Source: Curvibacter sp. AEP1-3 (GTDB lineage: Bacteria > Pseudomonadota > Gammaproteobacteria > Burkholderiales > Burkholderiaceae_C). From it: a stretch of DNA of 64,000 nucleotides. The DNA lies in the NCBI RefSeq assembly GCF_002163715.1, contig NZ_CP015698.1, forward strand, positions 3,655,850 through 3,719,849. Reading direction: 5' to 3'. Numbering within the stretch: the stretch's first letter is position 1; every line of letters starts with the position of its first letter. Positions 28,614 to 38,100 of this stretch are shown here, piece after piece. The notes under the pieces are model-generated. The model saw only the letters and a list, made by a program, of their open reading frames with translations, had not been told where the DNA came from and did no database searches. Made by a program: the position numbers and the translations under genes.

Positions 28614-29738
28614 ATGCTTTCATATCTAAACTTTTTGCGTAGAAAAGCTGCGCATCGGGCAGCTAACTGGGTTAACACAATCTCGTCTGTGGAAAACACC
28701 CCTAAGAACGCCAATGTGTTACTGGTGACTTTTCGTCATGAGTTGGCCGAAACGCAGCTCTACCCGTTTCATTTTTATGCGAAGACTTTGCGCCAAGACT
28801 TCGGCGTGCGATGCACACAAATTTCAATTGAAGCGTTGCAAGCGCAAGCGCGCTCTGGCGAGAGGTGCGCACCACAGACACAGATCAAGCGAATTTTCTT
28901 TCAAGCATCGTTTGAGATGCCGGCTGTAGAGGCCGTGCAAGCCTTGGAGTTTCTGAAGCAAGCCTATCCGAATGCCAATATTGCTTATATGGATTGGTTT
29001 GCCCCTTTGCACATACGCCCGGCGCTGTATACAGATCCATATATTGATATATATATCAAGAAGCAAACCTATGCTGATTTTTCACAGTACGGTACTCCAA
29101 CTGCAGGCGATACAAATTTGAGTAACTACTATGGCAGTAGACACGGCCTTCCAGAGTTGGCGCAACAGTTTGTGGCGCCGGTAAATTTCGAGCGAAAGTT
29201 ACGTCTAGGAAGTAACTTTGGTCTTTCTACCCTGATGGTGGACATGTTCTTGGGTGCCGCACCCGTTGCCACTGGGAGAGATATTGACCTGCATGCCCGA
29301 ATTGCAGTTAACGGAGTCCCTTGGTACAAGGCTATGCGTCAAGAGGCCAAAGATGCCGTTGACAGCCTTAAGGGTTTGAAAATCGCCTCGAATGGTCGGG
29401 TTAAGCGCCACAAGTTTTATGACGAGTTAAAGCGGAGCAAGCTTTGCTTTAGTCCATTTGGATATGGCGAGGTGTGCTGGCGGGATTATGAGGCGCATGC
29501 TACCGGCGCCTTGCTGTTGAAGCCTGATATGTCGCACCTTCGTGTATTGCCAAATGTGTTTATTCCAAACGAGACCTATGTACCCTTGAATTGGGATTTG
29601 TCTGATTTTGCGGAAAAGGTCGAAATCTTTGTCAAGGACGAAAAGACGAGATCCAAGATAGTTCGGCAAGCGTTCGAAATGAATAGAGATTTTATAAGAT
29701 CCAATAGTTATTCTGCATTCATTGCTGAATTAATGTGA
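28614..29738 (+). CDS. Glycosyltransferase, CgeB/exostosin-like
   Basis: 374 aa soluble protein. The C-terminal half contains LKRSKLCFSPFGYGEVCWRD and EAHATGALLLKPDM, a pattern seen in CgeB/YkvP-type and exostosin-like GT-B enzymes. The N-terminal domain resembles nothing I recognise. Base composition is lower in G+C than the rfb and eps genes. Probably adds one sugar of the repeat unit; specificity unknown. Confidence 0.7.
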   Translation: MLSYLNFLRRKAAHRAANWVNTISSVENTPKNANVLLVTFRHELAETQLYPFHFYAKTLRQDFGVRCTQISIEALQAQARSGERCAPQTQIKRIFFQASFEMPAVEAVQALEFLKQAYPNANIAYMDWFAPLHIRPALYTDPYIDIYIKKQTYADFSQYGTPTAGDTNLSNYYGSRHGLPELAQQFVAPVNFERKLRLGSNFGLSTLMVDMFLGAAPVATGRDIDLHARIAVNGVPWYKAMRQEAKDAVDSLKGLKIASNGRVKRHKFYDELKRSKLCFSPFGYGEVCWRDYEAHATGALLLKPDMSHLRVLPNVFIPNETYVPLNWDLSDFAEKVEIFVKDEKTRSKIVRQAFEMNRDFIRSNSYSAFIAELM

Positions 29739-29757
29739 AGTACAAGAATTTAATTAT

Positions 29758-30768
29758 ATGCAAGGGATACAAATATTACGGTATTTCGCAGCAATATTGG
29801 TTGTGATAATGCATTCCCATCAAGCGTGGAATGCGAAGCTTGGCCTAAAGCAGTACTGGGGTTTTGGGTCCGTAGGCGTTGATATATTTTTCGTCATTAG
29901 TGGTTTTGTAATGATGTATTCCACAGTACCAAATAATGGGAGTCTTGGTTCTCGGTGCAGAAGCGCTTTGGTTTTTGTGAAGCGAAGATTGATTCGGGTT
30001 GTGCCACTGTATTGGATATACACACTGATTAAGCTGACCTTGGTAATCGCCATCCCAAGCCTGGCTGTGCGTACGTTGATCGATCCTTTGCATGTGGTGT
30101 CTTCTTTTTTGTTTTTCCCTTTTCCGAGTCCTTGGGGGAACTTTGAACCCTTTTTGCCAGTTGGTTGGACTTTGAACTTTGAAATGCTTTTCTATATTGT
30201 CTTTGCTGCTGCTATTTGTTTGGGCAGAAATAGAATGGTTTTCTGTTTTTTGACTTTTTTGGTAATAAATGTTGTTTCAAAATACACCAGCTTTGGAGCT
30301 CTGGATTTTTATTCGCAGTCAATTATCTTTGAGTTTCTTCTTGGTTGTCTTGTGGCTTTAATGGTGCCACGCTTGGAGACCCTTAAGCAAAGAGTCCCTT
30401 TAGGTGTGTTGGTAATCGCCATAGCCGTCACTTATTTTTATGTTTTTGATCATTTGATGTCCCTTGATCGACTGATTGGCTGGGGAATCCCAAGTGCTAT
30501 CTTGGTTATGGGCGTTCTGTGCGTGGAGCCGAGAGTAATGAATATTCCTTTTTCGGGTTTGTTGAAGAAGTTGGGTGATAGTAGTTACTCTTTATATTTG
30601 GTGCATACATTTGCCGTTCCAGCGCTTGTTATGTTATTCGGGAAATTAGATATTGATGGTCTATTCCTCTTTATGGTTTGCTCGTTACTTTTCTCAACAT
30701 TTTTGGGTTTGATTTCCTATCGATATGTGGAGCAACCAATACTTGCTCGCCTGAAGAAAATAATTTGA
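29758..30768 (+). CDS. Acyltransferase family 3 (OafA-like) membrane protein
   Basis: 336 aa with about ten membrane segments. N-terminal IQILRYFAAILVVIMHSH holds the conserved His of the family, then GVDIFFVISGFVM. C-terminal LGDSSYSLYLVHTF and VEQPI fit. Usually O-acylates sugars from a cytoplasmic acyl donor. Clearly AT-rich with many ATA/TTT/AAT codons, unlike the flanking housekeeping genes, which suggests transfer. No strong ribosome-binding site. Confidence 0.87.
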   Translation: MQGIQILRYFAAILVVIMHSHQAWNAKLGLKQYWGFGSVGVDIFFVISGFVMMYSTVPNNGSLGSRCRSALVFVKRRLIRVVPLYWIYTLIKLTLVIAIPSLAVRTLIDPLHVVSSFLFFPFPSPWGNFEPFLPVGWTLNFEMLFYIVFAAAICLGRNRMVFCFLTFLVINVVSKYTSFGALDFYSQSIIFEFLLGCLVALMVPRLETLKQRVPLGVLVIAIAVTYFYVFDHLMSLDRLIGWGIPSAILVMGVLCVEPRVMNIPFSGLLKKLGDSSYSLYLVHTFAVPALVMLFGKLDIDGLFLFMVCSLLFSTFLGLISYRYVEQPILARLKKII

Positions 30769-30786
30769 GTCTACTTTCTATATCGC

Positions 30787-31923
30787 ATGACTAAAGAAAT
30801 ATTTATTGCTTGCCCCTGGAACCCAAACGGTGGTGGTATGTTCAAGGTCGCGGACTATCTGACTCAGTGCCAGCACAGTTCTTCTGAATACACTGCGTCA
30901 AGTGCTCGTTTGGTGCCTTTGGATACTCGAGGTGATGGAAGTGCATTAGCCTCTCTATTCGTGTTGATCGGTGCACTTGCTCGTATTTTGAATGGGCGCA
31001 TTAACGGAAACTTGGCAGGCGTACACGTCAATATGGCTGAGCGACTCAGCTTGTTCCGTAAGGCGGCCGTAGTTTTGTTAACGCGTTTGTTGGGCTTGCC
31101 AGTGATTTTGCACTTGCATGCAGCCCAGCTTCACCACTTTTATGCTGAATTAGCTTCACCAGTGCAGTGGTGTGTGCGCTGGGCTTTTTCCAAGGCGACA
31201 AGGGTGGTTGTTTTGGGTGCTGCAGCTCAGAAGTTCGTTACCCATACCTTGCAGGTACCTGCCGATCGTGTTTCTATTGTGATCAATGGCGTGCCCCAGC
31301 CCACGTTTCCACGCCGGCCAGCTGGGACAAGCTCACGCAAACTTCAACTTTTGTTCTTGGGTAACTTGAGTGAGCGCAAAGGGGTCTCTGACCTGATCGC
31401 TGCTATTGCTCAAAGCAAGGTTTTTAAATCAGGACTTGCAGACGCAGTTTTTGCGGGCAATGGTGATATCGATGGATATACCGCTAAAGCCGTTAATGCA
31501 GGTGTGGCCGAACTTGTGTCTTTTGCTGGTTGGTGTGATCAGAAGAAGGCGGCCACGTTAATGGCGAATGCAGATGTATTGGTCTTGCCATCTTACGATG
31601 AAGGATTACCGCTGGTAATTCTGGAGGCGCTTGCAAACGGCACCGCGGTAATTTGCACGCCGGTGGGTGAGATTCCGCATGCGCTGGTTCCCGGCAAAGA
31701 GGCGCTTTTTGTGGAGCCTGGGAATGTGATGGAACTTGCCGCAGCTATCGATTCAGTCTTGGGTGATGAGGTAGTGCGCAAGGCCTTGGAGTGCGATGGG
31801 CGAGCCTTGTACGAGCGTGAATTTTCATTGGACATGTTCGCGGACAGCATTGCGCGTATTCATCTTGAGTGTTTCGGTGTCGCATCGCGGAACTTGGCAA
31901 ATGCGGAAGTGAATGCCAAATGA
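30787..31923 (+). CDS. Family 4 (GT-B) glycosyltransferase
   Basis: 378 aa. C-terminal nucleotide-sugar domain with LLFLGNLSERKGVSDLIAAI and LPSYDEGLPLVILEALANGT, the E-x7-E retaining GT4 signature, then CTPVGEIP. N-terminal GGGMFKVADYL is the acceptor-side loop. Probably adds a hexose to the repeat unit. Overlaps the GMC oxidoreductase start by 4 bp. Confidence 0.9.
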   Translation: MTKEIFIACPWNPNGGGMFKVADYLTQCQHSSSEYTASSARLVPLDTRGDGSALASLFVLIGALARILNGRINGNLAGVHVNMAERLSLFRKAAVVLLTRLLGLPVILHLHAAQLHHFYAELASPVQWCVRWAFSKATRVVVLGAAAQKFVTHTLQVPADRVSIVINGVPQPTFPRRPAGTSSRKLQLLFLGNLSERKGVSDLIAAIAQSKVFKSGLADAVFAGNGDIDGYTAKAVNAGVAELVSFAGWCDQKKAATLMANADVLVLPSYDEGLPLVILEALANGTAVICTPVGEIPHALVPGKEALFVEPGNVMELAAAIDSVLGDEVVRKALECDGRALYEREFSLDMFADSIARIHLECFGVASRNLANAEVNAK

Positions 31924-33605
31924 TTAAATCGGCAAACTCCATTGAAAAAGGGGCACGGCTAAAGGCGGATATCTGCATCGTGGGAGGGGGGGCCGCAGGT
32001 ATCAGTATGGCTCTTGCACTTTCTGGGAAGGGCCTGCAGGTCTTGCTGCTCGAGAGCGGCAAGTGGGAGGAAGACGCCGCATCCCAAGCGCTCTACCAGG
32101 GAACGGTAGCTGATGACCGTATGCACAGCCCCACTGATAAATACCGCCAGCGCAGGTTTGGGGGCTCCACCACCATTTGGGGTGGTCGCTGCATGCCGTT
32201 CGACCCCATTGATTTTGAAGAGCGCCCATGGGTACCGAATAGTGGCTGGCCAATTACTCACGAGGACCTTGCCCCTTTTTACTTACGGGCCAACCAATAT
32301 CTTGAGGCAGGCAAGTTTGAATATGACGCAGATCAGGCGCTGCTGCCTGGCACCGGACCATTGGTGCAAGGGTTTGCAAGTAAGCGCCTGCGAACCAATG
32401 GGTTGGAGCGGTTTTCGTGCCCAACAAACATGGCCGCACGTTACGGCAATCGGTTAAAAGCTGCGGCTGACGTGCGAGTGTTGCTGGAAGCAAATTGCAC
32501 TGGTATCCGGTTGGCAGAGGATGCTGGGAGCGTCAGGTTCTTGGAGGTTGCTACTCTCGCCGGCAACACTTTTGCTGTTGAAGCAGAAGAATATGTTTTG
32601 GCAACTGGGGGTATTGAAGTAGCCCGTCTACTTTTGGCATCCAACGACCGATGTCCTTCTGGCGTGGGGAATAGCTTTGACGTAGTGGGCCGCTACTACA
32701 TGTGCCACATTGCGGGGAACGTGGGCACGTTATCGATAGACGGGCCTGTAGCGAATGTTCGACATGGATATGAAGTGTCGCCCGATGGCATTTATTGCCG
32801 CCGTCGATTGCAACTTACGGAGCAAGCTCAGCGTGAACTGCAAGTTGGCAATATGGTCACACGCCTGCATTTCCCTAAGATTACTGATCCGGCACACCGC
32901 AGCGGAGTGTTGTCCGGCCTTTTCCTGGCACGTTTCTTCATAAGCTACGAGTACGGCAAGCGCTTGAAGGATGGCGACCGTGATTCTCTTGGCACCTATT
33001 TGCGGCACATATGGAATGTGGTGTCCGATCCGATTGATACGATTTTGTTCTTGAGCCACTGGGTCACCAAGCGGACCTTGGCAGCGCGAAAGTTTCCATC
33101 AGTTATTTTGAGGAACAAGACCAATCGCTTCAGTCTTGAGGTCCACGCTGAGCAGGTTCCGCGTGCAGATAGCCGTGTGACTCTCTTGGATTCGAAAGAT
33201 GCCTTGGGTATGCCCAGGGTAAAAGTGGACTGGCGTTACAGCCCGGAAGATATCGAGACAGTGCGAAAGACACTGCGCGCCATTAGCGAAGAGTTCTCTA
33301 ACTCAGGTGTGGGCACGTTTGAGTTTGATGAACGAACTCTGGAGTCTGATTTGTTGCGGTTTGGAGCCTATGGTGGCCACCATGTGGGCACCGCCCGAAT
33401 GGGGCTGGACCCGAAAACGAGTGTGGTCGACGCCAATTGTTTCGTACATGGTGTGGCAAATTTGAGCGTTGCAAGTAGCGCAGTTTTCCCGACGTCCAGT
33501 CAAGCGAACCCGACCTTAGCAATCGTTGCGATTTCTTTGAGATTGGCTAACCATATCTTGAACAAACGTCATCCTGACGCGATTGCCAGGGAGGCAGCAG
33601 CATGA
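31920..33605 (+). CDS. GMC-family FAD-dependent oxidoreductase
   Basis: 561 aa. N-terminal dinucleotide site DICIVGGGAAGISMALAL (about 15-32), the GGSTTIWGGRC segment, and a C-terminal GMC part with GGHHVGTARMG (catalytic His) and NPTLAIVAISLRLA. The family oxidises alcohols, including sugars. No signal peptide, so a cytoplasmic substrate such as a nucleotide sugar or lipid-linked sugar is likely. It is coupled on both sides (ATGA overlaps) to a GT4 and an SDR gene, so it seems to belong to the glycan pathway. Exact reaction unknown. Confidence 0.85.
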   Translation: MIKSANSIEKGARLKADICIVGGGAAGISMALALSGKGLQVLLLESGKWEEDAASQALYQGTVADDRMHSPTDKYRQRRFGGSTTIWGGRCMPFDPIDFEERPWVPNSGWPITHEDLAPFYLRANQYLEAGKFEYDADQALLPGTGPLVQGFASKRLRTNGLERFSCPTNMAARYGNRLKAAADVRVLLEANCTGIRLAEDAGSVRFLEVATLAGNTFAVEAEEYVLATGGIEVARLLLASNDRCPSGVGNSFDVVGRYYMCHIAGNVGTLSIDGPVANVRHGYEVSPDGIYCRRRLQLTEQAQRELQVGNMVTRLHFPKITDPAHRSGVLSGLFLARFFISYEYGKRLKDGDRDSLGTYLRHIWNVVSDPIDTILFLSHWVTKRTLAARKFPSVILRNKTNRFSLEVHAEQVPRADSRVTLLDSKDALGMPRVKVDWRYSPEDIETVRKTLRAISEEFSNSGVGTFEFDERTLESDLLRFGAYGGHHVGTARMGLDPKTSVVDANCFVHGVANLSVASSAVFPTSSQANPTLAIVAISLRLANHILNKRHPDAIAREAAA

Positions 33606-34549
33606 CTAAATCACGAATTCTTGTCTTGGGTGGATCGGGTTTTGTCGGAAAAGAGGTCGCTCGGCAATTAAGCGCCTCAGATTGGGCGGTACCGGTCGTG
33701 GCATCCAGGTTTGCAAAGTCCCAAGGGGGACTCGAAACCATTCAAGTCGATACTTTGGACAGTGCTTCATTGGCCAAAGCCTTAGTTGGAATACAGGGCG
33801 TCATTAATTGTGTTGCGGGTGAAGGTCGGGCAATTTCTGATGGCGCTGCAATTCTGGTGAAGGCTGCACTTGCTGCGAGCAAGCCGCGAATCATTCACAT
33901 GAGCTCTATGTCTGTATATGGAACTGCAGAAGGTGTGATCGATGAATCGCACATTTGCCGAGACGATCTTGGGTGGTATGGGCATGCCAAGATCGAGGCC
34001 GAGAAGCGAATATTGGAGTACGCTGAATTAGGGGGCGAAGCTGTCATTCTTCGGCCCGGTTGCATAGTGGGTCCCGGAAGTCGACTCTGGGTGGATCGCA
34101 TTAAGACTTGGCTAAAGGCAGGCAGACTCGGTGACCTTGGTGCCTACGGTGATGGCCCTGCTAACTTGGTTGATGTACGTGATGTGGCTCAAGCCGCGGT
34201 GAGAGGGTTGGCGCTGAAACTAGGTACGTCGCAATGTGAGATCTTTAACATCGCGTCACCGGATAGTCCGCGGTGGAACGAATATTTTTCCGACTTGGCA
34301 CTGCAAATCGGCGCAATTCCGCTAAAGACATTTGGAACAAGGAGATTACAACTGGATGCCTATGCGGTGGGAGTGCCAACCAAGGTAGTTGAAAAAATAC
34401 TCCAAAGAATACTCAAAAAGCCGGCGCCTCTTCCGGAAGCCATTCCCCCGTCTCTTCTTGGCTTGTGGCAGCAGCAAATTTACTTAGATAGTAGTAAGGC
34501 AACGTCGCTTTTAGGGCTTAATTGGACGAAGTACGGCTCAAAGATCTAA
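33602..34549 (+). CDS. NAD-dependent epimerase/dehydratase (extended SDR)
   Basis: 315 aa. LVLGGSGFVGKEVARQL dinucleotide loop, SSMSVYG with the conserved Ser, and YGHAKIEAEK with catalytic Tyr and Lys. Probably a nucleotide-sugar or lipid-linked sugar epimerase, reductase or dehydratase. Overlaps the GMC gene by 4 bp; a GMC oxidase plus SDR reductase pair could together invert a hydroxyl (oxidation then reduction), but this is only inference. Last gene of the + operon. Confidence 0.85.
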   Translation: MTKSRILVLGGSGFVGKEVARQLSASDWAVPVVASRFAKSQGGLETIQVDTLDSASLAKALVGIQGVINCVAGEGRAISDGAAILVKAALAASKPRIIHMSSMSVYGTAEGVIDESHICRDDLGWYGHAKIEAEKRILEYAELGGEAVILRPGCIVGPGSRLWVDRIKTWLKAGRLGDLGAYGDGPANLVDVRDVAQAAVRGLALKLGTSQCEIFNIASPDSPRWNEYFSDLALQIGAIPLKTFGTRRLQLDAYAVGVPTKVVEKILQRILKKPAPLPEAIPPSLLGLWQQQIYLDSSKATSLLGLNWTKYGSKI

Positions 34550-34550
34550 G

Positions 34551-34575
34551 GCGGCAAATAGTTTATATATGCCGC
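34551..34575. terminator. Hairpin between convergent epimerase and acyltransferase genes
   Basis: GCGGCA (34551-34556) and TGCCGC (34570-34575) flank a 13-base AT-rich loop just after the epimerase stop. No long T run; a weak terminator is the simplest reading. Confidence 0.4.
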
Positions 34576-34621
34576 TGATATTCTGTAGCAAAAAATACCT
34601 GACTGTTGTTGTCATGTCGAA

Positions 34622-36619
34622 TCATCTAGTACTTTCCATTAAATACGGACCAATTAGTGTTTGGGCAAACGCCGGTCGAATGTGGTTCGCATCTTTGTAT
34701 AAGGGTTGGCCACTGCCATCTGTGGTTGCACAAATTGATTTTGGACATATTATCTCAATAAGGCTAATATATTTTACGTCGGGTGGTGTAGCTAGTCTTA
34801 GTTGGCGTTCGACTTCTATTTCCTGATTGGAAACTTGAAATTCATTCTTTGTGAAGTTCGGATATCGGGTTTTGAAATGAATTGATTCACCACGAAGGAC
34901 GTGCGACAGAATCACTGCCGGATTGAAGTTGTCGGACATTGGATTATCTCCAATAACAACTAACTTGTACCTTGAGGAAAGGCCCTCAAGAAATGATTTG
35001 AAACTTCCAATCGATTCAGACTGGCCCAGTCCGGATCTGAAGAAAAGCTTCTTTCCTTCATGCAAATAATAATAGTTGTAATGGTCTCCAGGATCGGGCT
35101 TGGCTTGCGATTGACCGATGAAGTAGCAGTTGAAGCACCCGGCAATAATGACTTGAACTGTGTGCGTCTCAGCACTCAGAACCTTGCTCAACTTATTAAA
35201 TAAATCAAAGCAATGCGGATGCAGGTCTTCCAATAAGTTGGGAATTGGGGGGCATCCCCCACCACTCAAAAATCCTACGTTTTTTCCAGCAGCAACAATG
35301 TTTTGCGATAGTGGCGCCAGTTGTTCTGCGTGTGAATCGCCAAAAACCAATATGTCGATCGGCTTACTATTATCGGATTTATAGTAGCCATCAATGCTGG
35401 TTTTTTTGAGGATGCCTGGATGTTGCCAGTCACCTATAGCTTCATTTACATGAGATAACTTGCCCGGGAATCCATTACTAATATTTCCGGCTAAGCCGAT
35501 TGAGAAGAAAAATAAAAGCCCTGCAGCGGAAAATGTAAATATACCTCTGCGGCTGATTTTTTGCTTTGCTCTGAAAGGAGTCTCTATGTATCTATAGCTC
35601 AGGTAGGCGAGCAAGAAGCTGAGAAAAATTAGCGCAGCAGTTATGGTTGAATTTAGTTGATTGAATGTGTAGATTTTCGGCAAGGCGAATAGTGGCTGAT
35701 GCCAGAGGTATGCACTGTAGCTAATACATCCGATCCCAACAAATATTCTATTTCCGATTAATTTGCCGGCCATTGTCGTCTCTGTTGCAAACAAAATAAT
35801 GAGCAACGTACCTGTAGTGGGTAAGAGCGCGTAAAGGCCAGGAAATGGTGTCGATCTATCAAAAGCAAAAACAGAATAGAGAATTAGAAGCAACCCAAAC
35901 CATGAGGCACTTTCTGCTATAGACCGCGAGCCTATTTCTTTGTTTTCTTTAGACAGAAAGAATGCAGCGAATGCGCCAATAAGCAACTCCCACATCCGGG
36001 TTGGTAGCAAATAGAAGGCAGCATCAGGTTTATTGATGACTCCCCACTGTGCTAATGCAAGACTGACAATAAAAATGGCCCCTAGTACAGCAAGTATCGA
36101 TCGCCTGCCTAGCTTCCAAAACATCATTAATAGTATTGGAAAAATGACGTAGTACTGCTCTTCAACAGACAAACTCCAAGTGTGGAGTAGTGGCTTGAGT
36201 TCTGCAGTTGTATTGAAGTAACCGCTCTCTTTCCAGAATAAAAAATTCGAAGCAAATACTGAAACCGCACTGAGACTTCGAGAGAAACTTTTGAATTCAC
36301 TTGGAATCATCCAAAGCCAAGCGAATGGTACGCAGATGAGTATTACAACAAACAGCGCAGGCAAGATGCGCCTAGCCCTTCTCTCGTAAAAATCAATGAG
36401 TGAAAACGTACCTTTCGCCAGCTCATTGAGAATGATGGAGGTAATGAGATAGCCGCTAATTACGAAAAATATATCAACACCAACATAGCCACCACTAAAT
36501 GTGGCAAAACCTGCGTGAAAAAGTACCACAGGTATTAGTGCTATAGCGCGCAGTCCATCAATTTCTCGCCTGTAGTCCATGTTTTTGAATGTTGCGTTGT
36601 AAACATATTCGAGATGCAT
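34622..36619 (-). CDS. Acyltransferase 3 with C-terminal SGNH domain
   Basis: 665 aa. Residues about 15-380 form a ten-helix OafA-type acyltransferase (REIDGLRAIALIPVVLFHAG with the key His, GVDIFFVISGYLI, HTWSLSVEEQYY). Residues about 415-660 form a periplasmic SGNH domain (VFGDSHAEQL block I; DANHIRPAF near the C-terminus with the Asp/His pair). Such fusions O-acetylate surface polysaccharides. Start may instead be the ATG at 36580 (MDYRREIDGL). AT-rich; probably the last gene of the eps operon but weakly linked (43 bp gap). Confidence 0.88.
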   Translation of the reverse strand: MHLEYVYNATFKNMDYRREIDGLRAIALIPVVLFHAGFATFSGGYVGVDIFFVISGYLITSIILNELAKGTFSLIDFYERRARRILPALFVVILICVPFAWLWMIPSEFKSFSRSLSAVSVFASNFLFWKESGYFNTTAELKPLLHTWSLSVEEQYYVIFPILLMMFWKLGRRSILAVLGAIFIVSLALAQWGVINKPDAAFYLLPTRMWELLIGAFAAFFLSKENKEIGSRSIAESASWFGLLLILYSVFAFDRSTPFPGLYALLPTTGTLLIILFATETTMAGKLIGNRIFVGIGCISYSAYLWHQPLFALPKIYTFNQLNSTITAALIFLSFLLAYLSYRYIETPFRAKQKISRRGIFTFSAAGLLFFFSIGLAGNISNGFPGKLSHVNEAIGDWQHPGILKKTSIDGYYKSDNSKPIDILVFGDSHAEQLAPLSQNIVAAGKNVGFLSGGGCPPIPNLLEDLHPHCFDLFNKLSKVLSAETHTVQVIIAGCFNCYFIGQSQAKPDPGDHYNYYYLHEGKKLFFRSGLGQSESIGSFKSFLEGLSSRYKLVVIGDNPMSDNFNPAVILSHVLRGESIHFKTRYPNFTKNEFQVSNQEIEVERQLRLATPPDVKYISLIEIICPKSICATTDGSGQPLYKDANHIRPAFAQTLIGPYLMESTR

Positions 36620-36662
36620 TAGTTACTCGAATAGCGGGTATCTGGAGAGGAGTGACGAGAAA

Positions 36663-37403
36663 TTAAGGTCGTTTTGTGTGCAAAGATCGATACAGAAATT
36701 TCGGATTACCCACTACATACCGCTTGAATAGCCTTTTGGGCTCTAGCGCAAGGCGATAGATCCACTCTGCCTTCATGCTTCGCATCCACTCGGGTGCCCT
36801 AGTAACTTTGCCGCCCAAGAAGTCGATGATGGCACCGCCGCATACGATCAGGCACGGGAAGTGAAGCTCACTCCTTAGCTGTGCAGCTACCAACTCTTGC
36901 TTAGGCATACCCATCCCTAAAACAATGAGCGCGGGTCTTTGTGATTGCGCCAGAGCTACATACTCATCAGTACCGAGAAAGCCATTTGCACAGTGGATTG
37001 CGCTAGGTGTAGCTTCGCTGGCAGAGATGGTCTGCGCTGCTTGGCTCAGGTAGGGCTCTGCTGTTCCATACAGGGCGATCTCTTGACGGGCATATTGCTT
37101 CAAGAGGCGGGGTATCAGGTCCGTGCCATTGAGGTTGAGGCCGGCGGCTTCTCCTCGCATGTGGTACATGAGTTCCAGACCAATCCCATCTCTATAGATC
37201 GTGTCTGCCGAATTAAGTGCAGCAAAGAAAGTTTCGTCTTCGGCTGCGCAGTTCATGGCGTGTGCATTGACGAACGCCAATACGTGCGGTTGCTGCGTGT
37301 TGTGGAGAGCCTGAAGTGCTTCTTGGAGATGCTCTTCAGTATGCAGAATCTTGATTTTTGATATTAAGGTGCGCCAATGCGTGCGCCAAGCCGGATGTGC
37401 CAT
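36663..37403 (-). CDS. WecB/TagA/CpsF family glycosyltransferase
   Basis: 246 aa from the ATG at 37403; a TTG at 37433 would overlap epsI by 23 bp. Family marks: VNAHAMNCA, DGIGLELM, NGTDLIPRLL, LGMGMPKQE and the GG-AIIDFLGGKVTRAPEWM segment. These GT26 enzymes transfer N-acetylmannosamine(uronate) or glucose to lipid-linked intermediates; donor here unknown. In methanolan-type eps clusters a homologue also follows the exosortase genes. Confidence 0.88.
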   Translation of the reverse strand: MAHPAWRTHWRTLISKIKILHTEEHLQEALQALHNTQQPHVLAFVNAHAMNCAAEDETFFAALNSADTIYRDGIGLELMYHMRGEAAGLNLNGTDLIPRLLKQYARQEIALYGTAEPYLSQAAQTISASEATPSAIHCANGFLGTDEYVALAQSQRPALIVLGMGMPKQELVAAQLRSELHFPCLIVCGGAIIDFLGGKVTRAPEWMRSMKAEWIYRLALEPKRLFKRYVVGNPKFLYRSLHTKRP

Positions 37404-37410
37404 GTACAAA

Positions 37411-38100
37411 TTAAGGTTGGGCTTTGCCAGCAAATCGGGCCACGAAGTCCTGGGGCAATGCTGCCACCAGCTCTGCAGAAAACTTTTGCTGCTCAGAGAA
37501 AGCGCGGGGCGCTTCTGGGTCGATGGACGACACTCTGAAAAGCAAGCCGTCAGGAATTAGGCCTTCTTTGGCATAGCTGATCTCTGCTAGTTTTTTGTTG
37601 ATGCCACCTTGAAACACTTGTTCGCCCACCATGGTCCAGTAAGTGACTGGTTCATTGCGGTTGCCGAGGCGGGTTGTGATGCGGGTACTGGCAACCGACC
37701 TCGCTGGGAGCTCTAGACCGACTCTTTCTTTGGTGAGGACCTGAAAGCCCTGAGCCGGGTAACACACCTCCGGTTGGTGGAGCTGTAGGCTGTCGCGTTG
37801 GTCACGCCCATAGGCGATGGATAGCATGATGCGGTAGCCATCTTTATTCACATAAGTGCGGCTGAGAGTTTCGGTATAAATCGCATCGATCAGCGTTTGG
37901 CTGGAAGGGTCTACGATTTGTGCAGGACCAGTGGTCAGCTCACGCCACTCACCAAAGCTGGAAGGCACAATTTGTTTTAGTTTGAGTGGGGGCAGTTGGT
38001 CCGCTAGAAAAAGGGTGGGAGTGAATACCCAAGCCAAACCGGCGGCAAGCATCATGAGCACCAGAATGATGCTGTTTATTGCGGGGCCAGGGCGTCTCAT
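37411..38100 (-). CDS. epsI: EpsI family protein, exosortase-B associated
   Basis: 229 aa. One N-terminal membrane segment (about 8-30), then a periplasmic domain with FGEWRE, YGRDQRDSLQLHQPEVCYPAQG and VTYWTMVGEQ, all typical of EpsI. In many bacteria this domain is fused to exosortase; here it is separate and follows xrtB with a 4-bp overlap. Its exact role is unknown; it is thought to assist PEP-CTERM processing or EPS release. Confidence 0.92.
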   Translation of the reverse strand: MRRPGPAINSIILVLMMLAAGLAWVFTPTLFLADQLPPLKLKQIVPSSFGEWRELTTGPAQIVDPSSQTLIDAIYTETLSRTYVNKDGYRIMLSIAYGRDQRDSLQLHQPEVCYPAQGFQVLTKERVGLELPARSVASTRITTRLGNRNEPVTYWTMVGEQVFQGGINKKLAEISYAKEGLIPDGLLFRVSSIDPEAPRAFSEQQKFSAELVAALPQDFVARFAGKAQP

